DNA from: Arthrobotrys musiformis | Taxonomy: Eukaryota > Ascomycota > Orbiliomycetes > Orbiliales > Orbiliaceae | Length of the DNA: 64,000 nt | Assembly (NCBI GenBank): GCA_036971715.1 | Contig: JAVHJL010000005.1 | Coordinates: 1,302,001 to 1,366,000 of the forward strand | Direction: 5' to 3' | In this document: piece after piece, positions 1 to 12,243 of the stretch | How the letters are laid out: the number at the start of each line of letters is the position of its first letter | Numbering within the stretch: the stretch's first letter is position 1 | Program-made: the position numbers and the translations under genes | The notes under the pieces: generated by a model | What the model was told of the DNA's origin: nothing | Databases searched by the model: none | The model's input: the letters and a program-made list of their open reading frames with translations, nothing else

Positions 1-626
1 CTCTCCACCCCTATTTGGATCTGCATCTTGGTGGTCCCCCCGGCATCAATTGTTCGAGAAGTGTTCGTCAATTGGTCCATTGAATAGCATCTATAAGCGG
101 ACAAATCATAGGTCGTGTTTTGGACGACTAACTAAAGAGACAGACGTGGTCGGCCAGAGATATCTCGATTGTCCGAACATTCCATCTCGCCTGATATTGT
201 CTGCACTATTTGCACTCCATTGCATTATCACCCCTATCTGCTGACCAAAAGTACATACCTGACTTCCCGAACGGCCTACTGCGACATTCAGCCAGATCCC
301 ACACACCCCCTCCCCCCATCTCTCTCTCATTCTACCTGTCGGATCTGGTGGGACCCTCCCTGCATATTACATACGAGAACTGTCATTCGGCACATCCTTT
401 AGCTGTTGTCTTTCTCCTCCAAACCTCATATTCCGGCAGGCGAGACCCGTTATTATCTTAGCCTAGCTAGGAAAACCGTGGCAGTAGGAGGACAATAATA
501 AGACACAGTGCTAAGTTTCTGGCAGGAGCTTACTTGCATCAGAATCAAAGGAGAGAACAAGAACAAGATCCAAGAAAAAGCAAAAGGGGTCTTGTGCTGC
601 ATACCCCTCACTTTCAATCGCGCGCA
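1..626. other. Upstream region of the TCO89-like gene, no gene seen
   Basis: Only short overlapping open frames occur here, with no recognisable product. C/T-rich stretches around 295-350 and 410-430 resemble a fungal promoter or 5' leader. The frame of the next gene is open from 534, but the first methionine with protein-like context is at 627. Confidence 0.5.
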
Positions 627-2471
627 ATGGCATCGAGACCGAATCTCTCGCAGCGCAAGTCCACATCGTCAGTTGTTCAACTGGCCAAGAATAACAATAG
701 CAATGAGGACGGTGACGTAGAACCCTCGACATCAGCCCCCAAACGTCCTTCTAAGCAGTTCGTGGTCCACTCACGCCATCATCGAGTGCCCTCAGGCCGC
801 AATCTGAAAAAACTTGCAGGCACCCGCTCCCATGGTGACCTTGTCGCATTAGCCCAAGCTGCCGCCGCCCAGCAAGCCCAAGCAGCACAACAGGCTGCTG
901 CAGCGAATCAAGGATCGAAAGCACATTCCACTTCCCCAGTCCCGCCTTGGGAGAGACTCAAGGAGAAGGAAAAGGAGCCGCGACAGAGTGGTGGCCACGA
1001 GCTGAAGAAACGATCCAAATCTCACCCCAAAAGATCACTAAGCACCCCTAACGCCAACTCTAAGAAAACCAACTTTGAATTTGCTAGTGCTCCGGGAAGC
1101 TTTGACGACTCCGCCGATCAACTAGCACAGGCCGAACTCGAAGACGCTATGAACCAAGACGCTGCCAAGAATGCATATATGGGGGGCCAGTCGAAACCCG
1201 TAACTCCGACGCAGGCTGACGTTCCCGATGTATCACGACGTGCACAGGTAGACGAAACACCATCACATCCTCCCGCTGACTTGCCTTCGGCTGCCGAGGA
1301 AAAGCAACAACATGCATCGGCTGCCGGTTACCGAAGAACTGCATCTTCAGGCCACATTAAATTCACGCCAGCGCCGGCGAAGCCTGCGCCTACCGTTGCA
1401 GCAGTCACATCAGCTTTGACCAATGGCAACCGGATTGAGACAATCGGCGGCACCGTCAGCACTGATACTACGAGAGTGAACACACCAGCGACTCCTCAGA
1501 ATATGTTGGCCCCTTCAAAGTCTGAAGCTCAAAAGCATCCTCGGCCATCACCCCCTTTCCATACTACAAACCACCCGACAGCAATTCCTCCCCAAGTGTC
1601 CACTGTCACTGCTACCACCCATAACGAGGGAAGGCGAAGCATGTCGTCGGTATCAAGTGGACCGGCGTCCCAGCCTGTCACGTCCAGGTTTATCAGCACC
1701 TCTTCATCTCCAAGTGGCGCTCTTTCATCTCCCTCATCGGTCCGCGAGACACCTATGAAGAAGCGCCCCTCACTCTCTTACGAATCTCCACCGACGCCAC
1801 ACGCGACGCCACCATCCCAATCGGCGCCCCTCTCGACTCTCAACCACGAAGCGATCCTCAGAAAACCCGGCAGCGTTAATATCGGTCCCGGCAAGCCTCT
1901 TCCTAATCGCACACAAACAAAGCTCTTACTGCAAAGACAAAGCTCACAAGCGGAATGGGAGCAAGAGAAGCAGAATCAGTTTCAGAATGGACAATTGTAT
2001 TATCATAGTCACTCTAGAAGAGGGAGTATGAATATTGAAGCGAGCCCTGGAGGCGCTGCGGTGGCAGCCCCGCCGATGAAGATGCCAAGGGAAGCAATTA
2101 GGGAAGTGGAAAGGATCAATAGAGAGTATGCGAATGTGAGGAGATTCGTGAGTCCTGTTGGCGAGTCGGTCGTTAGGTTGAAGGGATATATAAAGACCAA
2201 CCGGATTCCAAATCAGCAGCAGGGGAGGAGGAGCCTGGAGCGCGATGGTAGCGGCCCAGGTAGTTTGGGATTGAGCCAGAGTCTTGGTGCCAACGTGGAA
2301 GGAAGGGGTTCGAAGGCGATGGTTGGAGTCAGTGGTCACGGGAGTAGGGATGATTCTGGGGTAGTGGGGAGAAATGCTAGCGGTATGGATGAGGCGAAGA
2401 TTAGGGAGCTGTTGGTACATGTTTGGAATAGGGACGAGCCAGGTGGTACTAATCTGAGCTCGAGCCATTAA
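627..2471 (+). CDS. TCO89: TCO89-like TORC1 subunit
   Basis: A single-exon, mostly disordered protein of 614 aa. By family resemblance it is a fungal TCO89-type subunit of the TOR complex 1, which acts at the vacuolar membrane in nutrient signalling. Visible features are a basic N-terminal block (FVVHSRHHRVPSGRNLKKLA, residues about 50-70), an Ala/Gln run (about 75-95), long Ser/Pro/Thr-rich stretches, and a conserved-looking C-terminal segment (EVERINREYANVRRFVSPV, about 500-518) of the kind found near the end of TCO89 proteins. The frame is open to an ATG at 534. I chose 627 because MASRPNLSQRK looks like a normal start and the upstream 31 codons are highly basic leader-like sequence. There is no catalytic domain. 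Assignment rests on two short motifs remembered from the family, so an uncharacterised low-complexity protein remains possible. Confidence 0.6.
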   Translation: MASRPNLSQRKSTSSVVQLAKNNNSNEDGDVEPSTSAPKRPSKQFVVHSRHHRVPSGRNLKKLAGTRSHGDLVALAQAAAAQQAQAAQQAAAANQGSKAHSTSPVPPWERLKEKEKEPRQSGGHELKKRSKSHPKRSLSTPNANSKKTNFEFASAPGSFDDSADQLAQAELEDAMNQDAAKNAYMGGQSKPVTPTQADVPDVSRRAQVDETPSHPPADLPSAAEEKQQHASAAGYRRTASSGHIKFTPAPAKPAPTVAAVTSALTNGNRIETIGGTVSTDTTRVNTPATPQNMLAPSKSEAQKHPRPSPPFHTTNHPTAIPPQVSTVTATTHNEGRRSMSSVSSGPASQPVTSRFISTSSSPSGALSSPSSVRETPMKKRPSLSYESPPTPHATPPSQSAPLSTLNHEAILRKPGSVNIGPGKPLPNRTQTKLLLQRQSSQAEWEQEKQNQFQNGQLYYHSHSRRGSMNIEASPGGAAVAAPPMKMPREAIREVERINREYANVRRFVSPVGESVVRLKGYIKTNRIPNQQQGRRSLERDGSGPGSLGLSQSLGANVEGRGSKAMVGVSGHGSRDDSGVVGRNASGMDEAKIRELLVHVWNRDEPGGTNLSSSH

Positions 2472-3515
2472 GGTAAGATTGTTTCGCGATGGAAGGAGTA
2501 GCTGCCAGCGTAGGCTACACAATAGGTACACTCGGTGCACCTTTTTACCTAACTTGAACGACTTTTTTTTTTTGGTTTCTTTCCCCGTTGATGATGACTT
2601 TGCGGTTGACATTCAGGATGAGGCCCGTTTCCCCTTAATATGGTTTCTTATAACTTTTGCTTTTCCTTTTCTCTCCTTTTCTTTATCTTAGCGGTAGGGT
2701 TTTGACTTGATCTTGATTTTATTCCATTTTCTTGCTTGTGAGCACGGCTGGGTGAGGTGTTTGATTTGAGGAAGTTGGTGCATCGTTCGTGGAAGCTCGC
2801 TTTGCTGTTGATGACAATTGCTGAAGCATATATGCCGAAGGACCTTTCCCTTTTCTTTTCTTTTCTGGCTTGGATATCTCTTTATTTTTCCTTCCTTTTC
2901 CTGACTTCTTACTTCTTCCAAGTACTTTGGTTTCTTCTGCTTTTACGTTGAAAATGTATCTATAGACGGGTTTATCTTCGTGGAATATTGTTTGGTTAGA
3001 GAAAGCATTTAATGACGTATACGAACTTGATTATTATGAAGATGATGTGTGATGCCTCTACTATCAGCCCGACCAGTGCAATGTCATGATATAACTACCA
3101 ACATGGTAAACCTCGTGGGTGACGACGAATGAACATGAGCTGCCACATGGGAAAGGTGGTGCGGCCAATGGCAATGTGTTGCGGATGTGGTGCGGCATCA
3201 TCGTTGGGTGTTGACCGAAGCGACATAGCAATGGCAAGGTTGGCCTGTCCACTGGGAAACGGCGCGAGCACGTTGTAGCTATAACTTCCACGTTCCCCAA
3301 GGCCGCCTCACCGCCAAACGGCCAGAAACAGACCCTTCAACGCTGTCAATAAAACACCCAACCCTCCTTCCGCATTCCCAAATCTCCTCCGTTCATCGCT
3401 ATCTCCACCGGTACCCCGTCTGGATGTCATACGAGCACTCGCAACCTGCCCCACCATGCACCAGAGCTATTTCCGTACTGCTAGATCTTCGATAACCAAA
3501 ACAAAGACAACGTAA
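2472..3515. other. Intergenic region between the TCO89-like gene and PAN2
   Basis: T-rich sequence to about 2950 looks like a 3' UTR. The part from 3290 is C/A-rich and precedes the PAN2 start, so it probably holds the PAN2 promoter. I see no gene. Confidence 0.45.
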
Positions 3516-6500
3516 ATGGACGTCGATTGGCGGGAGGTAGGTTCTTGAGAGACTTCGTCCCCTTCTATACAGAGGGTTTTGGTTTGCATTTGCTAACTGG
3601 GTATTCCCGGGGTGGTCCTAGGTGTCCCGCGTCGCCATACCGGGCAGTGTATTGCCGGGTCCTGCAGGCACTCTCCACCGTACAGCTCCCACGCCTCCTA
3701 CAGCCCTTGCATTCGATGTCCACCAGGACCTCCTATGGACCGGAAATGATTCTGTAGGTTCCCTCTGTGGGGTTGGAAGAAGACGATTTGCTGTCAAGCT
3801 TTGGGAAGCTAAGTTAGCGATATGGCTGGTTGTATAGGGTAGGGTCACATCGTTTTACGGTTCGGAGCTTCAGCGGTACACAGTTTACAAAGGGCACAAT
3901 GATGGGGCTGTTCGAAACTTTCTCTTCAGTGATAGGGGCATTGTGAGTTTAGGGTCGAAGAGCCTTCATATCAGTGCGAGGAGGGGCATTGCTAAAGCAC
4001 ATATCACGTATGCCTGGGAGTTTATGCTACCTGTCACTGTGCAGCTATTGGATGCTGATGACGGGATCTAGGGACGATCGTATGCATGACTTGCGGTGCA
4101 TGAGCTATACTTCGAAAGGAACTTCAGAGATCATAGCTGCTGGGGTGCAGCAATCACTCTTAACGATCAACCTTGACCGTGGGACGGTCATCAATGAAGT
4201 ATTACTACCCTCCACCCTTTACTTTCTGGTGTTTTTGTACTAAAATCATTCTTTGAATAGATACCCTCCGAGGACGATATTATCGTGATGCGGCGTGACA
4301 GGGTTATCTGTTGTGGTACTACAAATGGCAGCGTGAACATCATAGATCCCAACTCCTTCAAGATTATCAAGACGATTCGATCCCATGGTGCCACCGTCTC
4401 CGATATAGATGCGCAGAACAACTTTCTTTTAACGTGCGGTTACAGTCCGAGGTTAGTTATGCCCTGTCCTGTTGCAAATATCATGGAAGCTAAAGATGTC
4501 ACATATAGGCAATCTGGGTACGCCCTTGATCCTCTTGTCAACATCTACGACCTTCGAAACTTTCGATCTTTACCTCCTGTTCCATTCCCATCTGGTGCGG
4601 CCTTTTGTCGAATGCATCCCAAAATGTCAACTACCGGCATCGTAGCATCGCAAACCGGCCAATTTCAAGTTATCGATATCGCCAATCCGAACGCTGTCAA
4701 CATTCGCCAGGCAAACGTTGCAACTTACATCACATCTTTGGAGATCGCCCCGAGTGGCGATGCTATTGTACTTTCCGACACAGAGGCTATCCTTCAACTC
4801 TGGGGGAAGCCGGATAAACTCCGATTCGCGGAAGTTTCGAAACCTGTTGAATGGCAATCTGTTCAAATGCCACCTCCTAATGTTCCCGATATCAATGATT
4901 ACAGCTCTCTAGCGTCGGTTGGAATGCCTCACTATCGCGATCAATTACTCTCAGCGTGGCCATCCCACATGGTTTTTGAGGTCGGTAAGCCGGCGCCTAA
5001 AATTGACTCAGATATTCTGTCTAAAATGAAAATGCACGATTTTGTCGGATGGGCGCCTTATCACAAACGAACGCGACGATATCAGGTTGAATCGACGAAG
5101 GTCCAGGAGAAACCGGGACAAGTTCAGGCGCCAAAATTCCGCAGTGAGAAGGCGCGAGAAGGTGGTTCGGATGATAGGATGGATGTGACTACACCTTGGA
5201 GTGCCGTTGCGGCCGAATTAAGACCATTCGATGTCCCTGCGATGTATCACAAGGTGGAGATTAAGTACAGCAGATTTGGTGTGGATGACTTTGATTTCGA
5301 GTAAGTTTTTAATTATACCCGAGGAGTACGGACAAAGCCCCTTGCGGTATTAACTAATGGTTTGTAGGTTCTATAACAAAACCAGATATTCGGGCTTGGA
5401 GACCCATATTACGAACTCCTACTCGAACTCGCTTCTCCAACTTCTTAAATTCACGCCTATGATGAAGAACTATGCTTTACATCATACGGCGAGAAACTGT
5501 TTGTCGGAAACCTGCTTACTCTGTGAGCTCGGGTTCCTCTTTGACATGCTTGATAAAGCGAACGGTCAAAACTGCCAGGCCACGAATTTCCTACGGACCT
5601 TTAGTTCCATTTCTCAAGCCTCGGCATTGGGTCTCTTCGAAGAAGGAATGTCCCGAGGCGGCCAATCTCTTACGGGGATGATCCAATCATTGAATAGATT
5701 TCTGATGGAGAAACTCGCCACGGATTTCAAGGCATGCGCGATAGAGGGTCGTGACGAGTTGGAGCTCGAGAACGCCCTTATAACCTCATCGATGACTTGT
5801 ATCAAATGCTCCAACTGCGGAACCGAAACCATGCGCCCGAGCAATAGTTTCGTCCGCGAACTTGCCTACCCGAAGAAAGCGAAGGCACTGGGTAGCTTCA
5901 GCACGGTGTTGAAACATAGCATAGAACGCGATGGACAAACCCGAGGCTGGTGCGACAAGTGCCGTCGGTACTTATCTTTGACGACGAAAAAGGTGGTGCA
6001 TGATGTTCAACCTGAGGTGTTGATGTTTAATGCGGCGGCGGGGTCGCCGGAGTCGAAGCTTTACTGGGCGGAGAAGAACTGGCTCCCGCGAGAGATTGGG
6101 ATTGTAGTGCAGGATAAAAAGTTCCTGTGTTACCAAGGGCCGGAACTTAATAAGATTAAGGAAAGGAATCCTAATATTGTGGTTTATGAGCTCGTTGGCC
6201 TGGTTGCTGAGATTACGGGAGACCATGATACGGCGCCGCATTTAGTCAGTTTGATTGATGGTAAGTCTATCATATATACGGGCGGTTTGGATGCAAAAGA
6301 TCTTGCTAATGTGGTGTTTTAGTCTCGTTTACGGATCCTGGCGAAAGGAAAGAGAGCAACTGGCATTTATTCAATGACTTTTTGGTCAGGCCGGTATCAC
6401 AAGAGGAGGCTATGAACTTTGCACCTTCCTGGAAATTACCTTCGATTCTTTGCTTCCAACAAAAGTCCAAAGGCAACGTCGTTGATGATTCCTGGAAGGA

Positions 6501-7794
6501 CAGGATTGATACGAGCCTTTTGTTTAAAGACCTACCAGCGACGTAAGTAAATTTGTGTAGCACACGGTACTGCTACGGTTACTAATACTTTTCGAATCGG
6601 GACAGTCCGGCGAACGACAGATGCCAACCGCTTTCAATCAAGGAAAATCCGGTTCCAGGGACAGAGGTAGCTATCGATGCTGAGTTCGTAGCCTTGCAAA
6701 AAGAAGAGATTGAGGTTAAAGCGGACGGCACGCGAGAGACGATCCGACCCAGCCGCCTAAGTTTGGCTAGGGTCTCGGTCTTACGGGGTAATGGTGAGTT
6801 GGAGGGGATGCCATTTATCGACGACTACATCCATACAAGAGAACCGGTTGTGGACTACTTGACTCTCTTCTCCGGTATCGAGCCTGGAGATCTTGACCCT
6901 ATGCTTTCGAAGCACGCACTTGTTTCTTTGAAGGTTGCATACAAGAAGTTATGGATCCTCTTGAACTTGGGGTGCATATTTGTGGGGCATGGGTTGTTGA
7001 AGGATTTCCGTATTATCAGTAAGTTTAGAAAACTACTATTCTAGGTTTTACACATCAGGTACTAACGGTACGCTATAGATATCCATGTCCCTAGGGAACA
7101 AGTAATCGACACGGTGGATAAGTACTTCATAAAGGCCCGACAGAGGAAACTCTCCCTCCGCTTCCTGGCCTACTATTTCCTCCGCCAAAACATCCAAACG
7201 GGCAACCACGACTCCATCGAAGACGCCAACACGGCGCTGAGACTGTACAAAAAGTACTTGGAATTCGAAGACGCAGGGATCTTCGATCAGATGTTGAATA
7301 ATGTTTATCAGGACGGGAAGTTGACGAATTTCAAACCTCCCGGGGAGAACGAAGCGGCGCTTGCGGCTTTGCAGGCGGAGAAAAAAGCTGGTGGTTCTAC
7401 TGCTCCCGCTGCTGCTTCTGCTGTTATTACTGCCGCGCCACCTGTTGCGACGGCTACTGTTACGGCCACACCCTCGGCTGCTGTTACACCCGCTGTCGTC
7501 CCGTTGAATTCATCCGGCATGGGAGGGTTCGGATTGGATGGGGCGGGGAGTAGACCTATAACACCGCTGGACGCGGGGATAAGTATCGGCGGCGGTATGC
7601 TCGATAACAGGATGGGGGGTAATATGGCGAGTCCACCGTCGATGGTTAGGAATGCTATATCGCCGTTTAAGCCGCAGATGGGGATTCAAGCGTCACAATT
7701 GATGTCGCAGCCGCCGCCGCCGCAGCCGATATTTCAACCGCAACCTGTGCAGACGCAGCCGCATCGGATTCATCAGTTGGGACATGCGGGGTTA

Positions 7795-7825
<31 letters not shown>

Positions 7826-7974
7826 AACAACAGCAGCAGCAGCAGCAGGGACAGGGACAGCAGGGGCCGATGATGGGGCATAGGAGTTTTGCGAAGGTTA
7901 TGGCTTCGCCGCCGCCGCAGGCGCAGGTGCAGCAGCAACAGCAGAAGAGGAATATGCAGGGGAGGTGGAGGTGA
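3516..7974 (+). CDS. PAN2: PAN2, catalytic subunit of the PAN poly(A)-specific nuclease
   Basis: PAN2 with PAN3 shortens mRNA poly(A) tails in the cytoplasm. I reconstruct ten exons: 3516-3536, 3622-3753, 3838-4007, 4072-4198, 4261-4451, 4509-5300, 5368-6260, 6323-6542, 6606-7018 and 7079-7974, giving 1284 aa in frame. Domains in order are an N-terminal WD40 propeller (about 1-340), a linker, an inactive ubiquitin-hydrolase-like domain from about 478 (YNKTRYSGLETHITNSYSN) with CxxC pairs, and a DEDD exonuclease. Its metal ligands are visible as D873 and E875 in AIDAEFVAL, an Asp in GHGLLKDFRI, and the His-Asp motif HDSIEDANTAL. The C-terminal 250 residues are Ala/Thr-, Pro- and Gln-rich, including 18 consecutive glutamines, and extend beyond the usual family length. 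The first exon is only 21 nt. The 57-nt intron 4452-4508 lacks an in-frame stop, so an ORF finder reads through it. All catalytic residues are present. Confidence 0.96.
7795..7848 (+). repeat. CAG/CAA tract coding for 18 glutamines in PAN2
   Basis: A 54-nt run of CAG and CAA codons lies inside the last PAN2 exon, followed by GQGQQG and a second Gln cluster near 7929. CAA interruptions are typical of a tract maintained as protein sequence. Its length may vary between isolates. Confidence 0.95.
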
Positions 7975-9001
7975 ATGTGGAACTTTGTTTATTATTTTGG
8001 TATTGTTAGCTGGATGGGATGATGGGCGTTTTTTTATTTTTTAAGTGTGCGATATGTTTTTTTTTTTCTTTCTTTCTTTCCTTTTATTTTATTATGGCAG
8101 CTTAGCAGACAGAAAGAAAGAAAGAAATGAAAAAAATAGGTTATATAAATTATGCCTCTTCGTTGGTATTAGTTCAGCAGCGAAGCGTTTTAATACAAGA
8201 CTAGGTATTAGTCTTTGTGGTGATGCATATGTCGTGGCGTTTATATCAAAGTCGGTATGGAAGGCGAACCGTGTACAGATTTTGGGATCTATAGATCCCC
8301 CCCCTCGTGACCACGGGATCGAGATAGGCCACTAAGATTCGAATAAGAGCCGCATGCAGGTCTACTCTAATGGAACGACGAGAGTACAAGTACCTTAATA
8401 TTGAGTTACAGAAAGAATCTGAAAAAAGACAGTCACAGCTGGTCTCGTACCCAGACCGCACAAAGAGTGACCGATCACAGCCCACATTTTTTTAAACATC
8501 AATTATTGATATATCGTGGTCTCGTAAGTGTAGAGCAAAATCAAGCACACAGTCTGGCCTCGAGACTCGAGCAACATATATATTTTCCCAATAAAAATGT
8601 CGGGAATTTTGGTTTCCCCATGTTTGTATTATGACTTTCTGCGAAGCCCGCCCCCGATTTTCCTTTTTCAAAGAAAAAAAAGAGTAAACGTCAAGAAGGT
8701 AATATACAGGTTGGTTTTTTTTCTTTCTGTAGAAGAAGAAGTAGAAAAATTCAAAAAGGTTGTGAGTTAATTTCCCCCCCGTCCGATAACCAAAAACCCC
8801 AAGGCCCGTAAAAAAGGTTTCGATTTCGATTAATCCCAGAGGCATATCCGCATTTCCCAAGCTTGTAAAAGAAATAAAAAGAAAAAACGAGCAAAAAGCA
8901 AGAGTAGTGAGTGTTGTTTAAAAATCCCAAAAACTGCACCCGCAGTTGTATGGAGTGTCCTTGAGGGACGATAGTATAAGGTGTGGAAAAGAATCAATCT
9001 T
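7975..9001. other. Region between the convergent PAN2 and DUF6699 genes
   Basis: AT-rich sequence with homopolymer runs (T-runs near 8057, A-runs near 8670) and no convincing coding sequence. It should hold the 3' UTRs of both convergent genes. The open frames on either strand are Phe/Tyr/Lys-rich translations of homopolymers. Confidence 0.5.
8065..8127. repeat. Perfect 16-bp inverted repeat of TTTC/GAAA units
   Basis: Four TTTC units at 8065-8080 face four GAAA units at 8112-8127, separated by 31 nt. Transcribed from PAN2 it would form a 16-bp stem about 90 nt after the stop codon, probably in the 3' UTR. Confidence 0.85.
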
Positions 9002-10450
9002 TTAGTCACCACCCTTCTTCTTCTTGCCGACTGGTGCGCCTTCCCTTCCAGCACCGACTCTTACGATCGGATGTCCGAGATCGTCTTCGTCAACGTAGAA
9101 TCCGGCGAGGTATGGCTCCGAGAGTTCGTCGTCTGCTCGCTTCTTGTTGTGCTTGTAGATCCTGTACCACATCAATGGACGTTAGCCATGCATTCTAAGT
9201 CAAGTAGTGGACCTCAAGTGGTATAGTATGGTGTGTATGTGTATGTGTGAAAGGGTATGCGTATGACCTCCTTCTTAGAATCGAAGTGCGGGGTACATCG
9301 GCATTGGCATGGGTGTGATGGGTTACAAGGGTTCCATTCGTATCGGGCCAAGCTGGGTGCATGGTAGATGGCAAAAACCGGCTTTTTTTGGGATAGGATA
9401 AAGGAAGCTAGAAGGAAGAAGGCCCTCCACTTTTCTACCGCCTTTGCAGCAGACCAGGCTAAGTCCAGGCTAAGTCAAAACTAGCATCTTGAGGTGGAGA
9501 CGGGAGACGCAATTGGGTCTTTCTCTTCTTCTTCTTCCCATGCAGATGACCCCCGTTCGTTGACGGATTTGGTGGGAAATCCTTTTCGTGCAACGTTTGC
9601 AGTTTGCAGCCTTTTGCAGCCTTTTGCAGGTATGCAAGGGTGGGTAAAGGTTATGGATTGGTGTGGTGTGATGGTGCTGTGACAAACAGGATGGGTAACG
9701 TTCGAAGCGAAGGGGACCCGGCAGATGGATTGGGAATGGGCTTTGGAAGAAATCGGGTGATATAGTAGCTAGTAGCTGGTAGTAAACTTACGCATCGAAA
9801 GCATCCTGGAAGGTGACGCCTTTGAGGTTTCTGGCGGTGATTGTCAGGCCAGTCTGGGGGAAGAGCATCTCAACGGACTTGAGCGGTGGAGTGGTGAAGA
9901 GCTTCTTGAGGAGGTCCTGTTCGGGGTACTCTTTCGGGTGGGTGTTCATTTTCCTGTTGTGAGGTCAAATCAGAATGTGTTGTTTTCGGAGTCAAGGAGA
10001 GGTTGACGGAGGCAAGTTTCCGAGGAGGAAGCCGGTGATATCATCGCCATGGTGTCGGGTGATTGGGGGTTTCGAAGCGGGGATTTTTGGGAGAAGTATG
10101 ACTTACCAGTTGATTTTAGCGGCATCTTTGATCAGTTTCAGTTCGACCTTGGTCTCCAGAGCCTCTGGAAGGGTGTTAGTATCGATTCCATTATCGCCAG
10201 TATCAACTGACTCTACTATGATGCATATATGACAGGCATTGATCATGATATCACGATATATCATATATCACAACACTGATCACGGCAAAATAGAAGGATT
10301 CAGGGAGGTAGGTAAGTGAAAGAGAGAGAGAAAGAGAGGCATACCAAATTCCTTTGCCGATAGAAGACCAGCTACGGCGGGTTTGCTCGAGCTCTGTCGT
10401 CGAGTCTTGAGGGGGCTGGATGGGGAGGCTTCTGTTACGTCGGCGGACAT
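9002..10450 (-). CDS. DUF6699 domain small protein
   Basis: Four exons on the minus strand (10450-10345, 10164-10107, 9953-9792, 9161-9002) give 161 aa in frame. The central part, beginning AAKINWKMNTHP and running through GLTITARNLKGVTFQDAFDA, fits the fungal DUF6699 fold: a short Trp-containing strand, a domain, then a V-T-F-x-D-x-x-D-A-I helix. The start MSADVTEASPSS is the only ATG in frame. The C-terminus is basic (GKKKKGGD). There is no signal peptide or membrane segment, so a cytosolic or nuclear protein is likely. Function is unknown for the family. The third intron, about 630 nt, is far longer than the others in this window. The DUF6699 assignment is by remembered motif pattern. The exon chain is better supported than the domain name. 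Confidence 0.8.
9162..9791 (-). other. Unusually long third intron of the DUF6699 gene
   Basis: This 630-nt intron has a normal GTAAGT donor and ACAG acceptor. It contains short tandem repeats: two adjacent copies of CCAGGCTAAGT near 9455-9480 and reiterated CCTTTTGCAG near 9605-9630 (plus-strand reading). I looked for C/D-box snoRNA motifs and saw none. Confidence 0.7.
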
Positions 10451-12243
10451 TATGTTTTATATGGAGAAACGGTGATTAATATAGAAAAAGAGCACTTCTT
10501 GTTTCCACAGAAGTACTCGGGTCTTAATAAAACAGCAGATGAATCCGACTGTGTTAATTGGTGGTGGTGGTATTGATGTGATGGTGATGAGTATTGGGGG
10601 TTGATGGAGATGATGAAGATGATGAAGATGAGAGAGGAGAGGAGAGGACGAGAAGAGGGGTAGCTGGCAGCTATTTAAACGATTCTGTGCTACGCAGTGA
10701 TCTATAGAATTAAGTAATGGATATTAAATCAACTGAGTCAACAGTAACAGAGTGCTCGGCCAGAAAGCGGTACTTGGATACATACATTGCGTACAGGTCA
10801 TGGCCACATGATACCCCCCTCCAACTAACTAACTGGAAGTATGTATAACCTCCTCGATCGAAGGGGCGGGCGACTAACAGGCCACCCGCCTCGATTCGGC
10901 CGGATCCAGCGGCCTCGCACGCATTCACGCTTGGCCTGGGATGATCCAGACCGAACTCTCTTTCTCCTCCTCCCTCACTTAGCCTGTATATTTACAGATC
11001 TCTGTCCCGTGCGTACATACATAACATCACTATACATTCATTGCCTGTATTTCTATCTATAATGGAATATAGGGGAGTGCGTGAGGTACTTCCAGAAAGG
11101 TATACTATAAATAAGTACTTAATTACAGGGGACAAGTATCTTGGGGGTTCCAGTAGGTACTTCCTCAGTGGTGGTATATGGTATGGTATTAGTATATTGA
11201 TATTCCCCTCAGCGTTACGGTTAAACTAGAGCAGGTCACTTGCACGCACGCTTCGGCCACCGCGTGCCCGTTGACTATACTTAAATTTACTATACTTGTT
11301 ACAGATCCAGATAAAACAGCGCCTTCCATTGCCTTTCTTTTGAATTACACCGCGATATAACTTCTCTCCACCTCCGATTCCTCACACACGACTCCTCACG
11401 TATACTTGCCTACCCAAGTACCGTATATATGGCAGAAAGGTACATGTACCACGCGACTCAGCTGGGAAAGGGACCCCGGCTAACGTCACTTCAAACGGGA
11501 ATGGGCAAATGCGGGGTACGCACCGCACTAAACCCCATTCCTCAGCTCCCTCTGAAATCTGGGGAAATCTGATAACAAACACCAACCAACCACCACAAAC
11601 AACACCAAACTTCCAACAGCCAACATTTCTAACACCCATTTCACCATACCATATACCGAAGCCTGGACTGGCCTACATACTGAGTCTATGCTTGTTTACT
11701 GAGTGATATGGCAGTGGAGGCTTGTGGAGCCATGTACTCCCAAAAATGAGGGCAGAATTGATCTGGAAGATATATCTCACGTTTATATAATAATTGATAT
11801 CACTAAGATCTCCATGTGATCCATGGCAATATCCTCACCTATTTATAGTCCCTAATCTCTAGGTATATATGGTCATATTATCCATCTAAGTATATTACAC
11901 CAACGTACAGGAATACGGGCGTATTACCAATTGGGCAAAAATGATATATAAATACTAAAAATGGGGTATAAATAGATACTTTACTCCCTTCAGCTGTCAG
12001 AACCTTCCCCTTTCCACTTCACAGCACCCTTCACATTCCCCATATCTAATACCCACTCCGATTGCAGACAAACCTCTATACATATCATCAATATTTCATA
12101 ATAAACCGGACCCTATAGAAGCTTGTAGATGTAGAGTCTGCAAAAGCTCAACCTCAACCACAAGCACAGCCACAAAAATGCGGAATAGGACCCTAATCGA
12201 ATGGATCTCGAAACATGTTAACAAGGCAGATGAAAGCCTCAAC
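10451..12243. other. Gene-poor AT-rich region
   Basis: A GA-rich microsatellite sits in the DUF6699 5' flank (AGAG runs near 10320 and GATGAA units around 10605-10650). A TTTAAATA box on the minus strand at 10671-10679 may serve that gene. From about 11000 to 12130 the sequence is rich in TATA and ATAT steps with many stops in all frames. That would fit old repeat-induced point mutation, though I did not compute an index. Confidence 0.45.

Noticed and set aside
1944..2612. 222-codon minus-strand frame
   Set aside because: Antisense of the TCO89-like gene and its 3' flank, with no recognisable domain.
10300..10650. GA- and GATGAA-rich sequence as a possible coding or mobile repeat
   Set aside because: It is a simple microsatellite in the 5' flank and intron of the DUF6699 gene.
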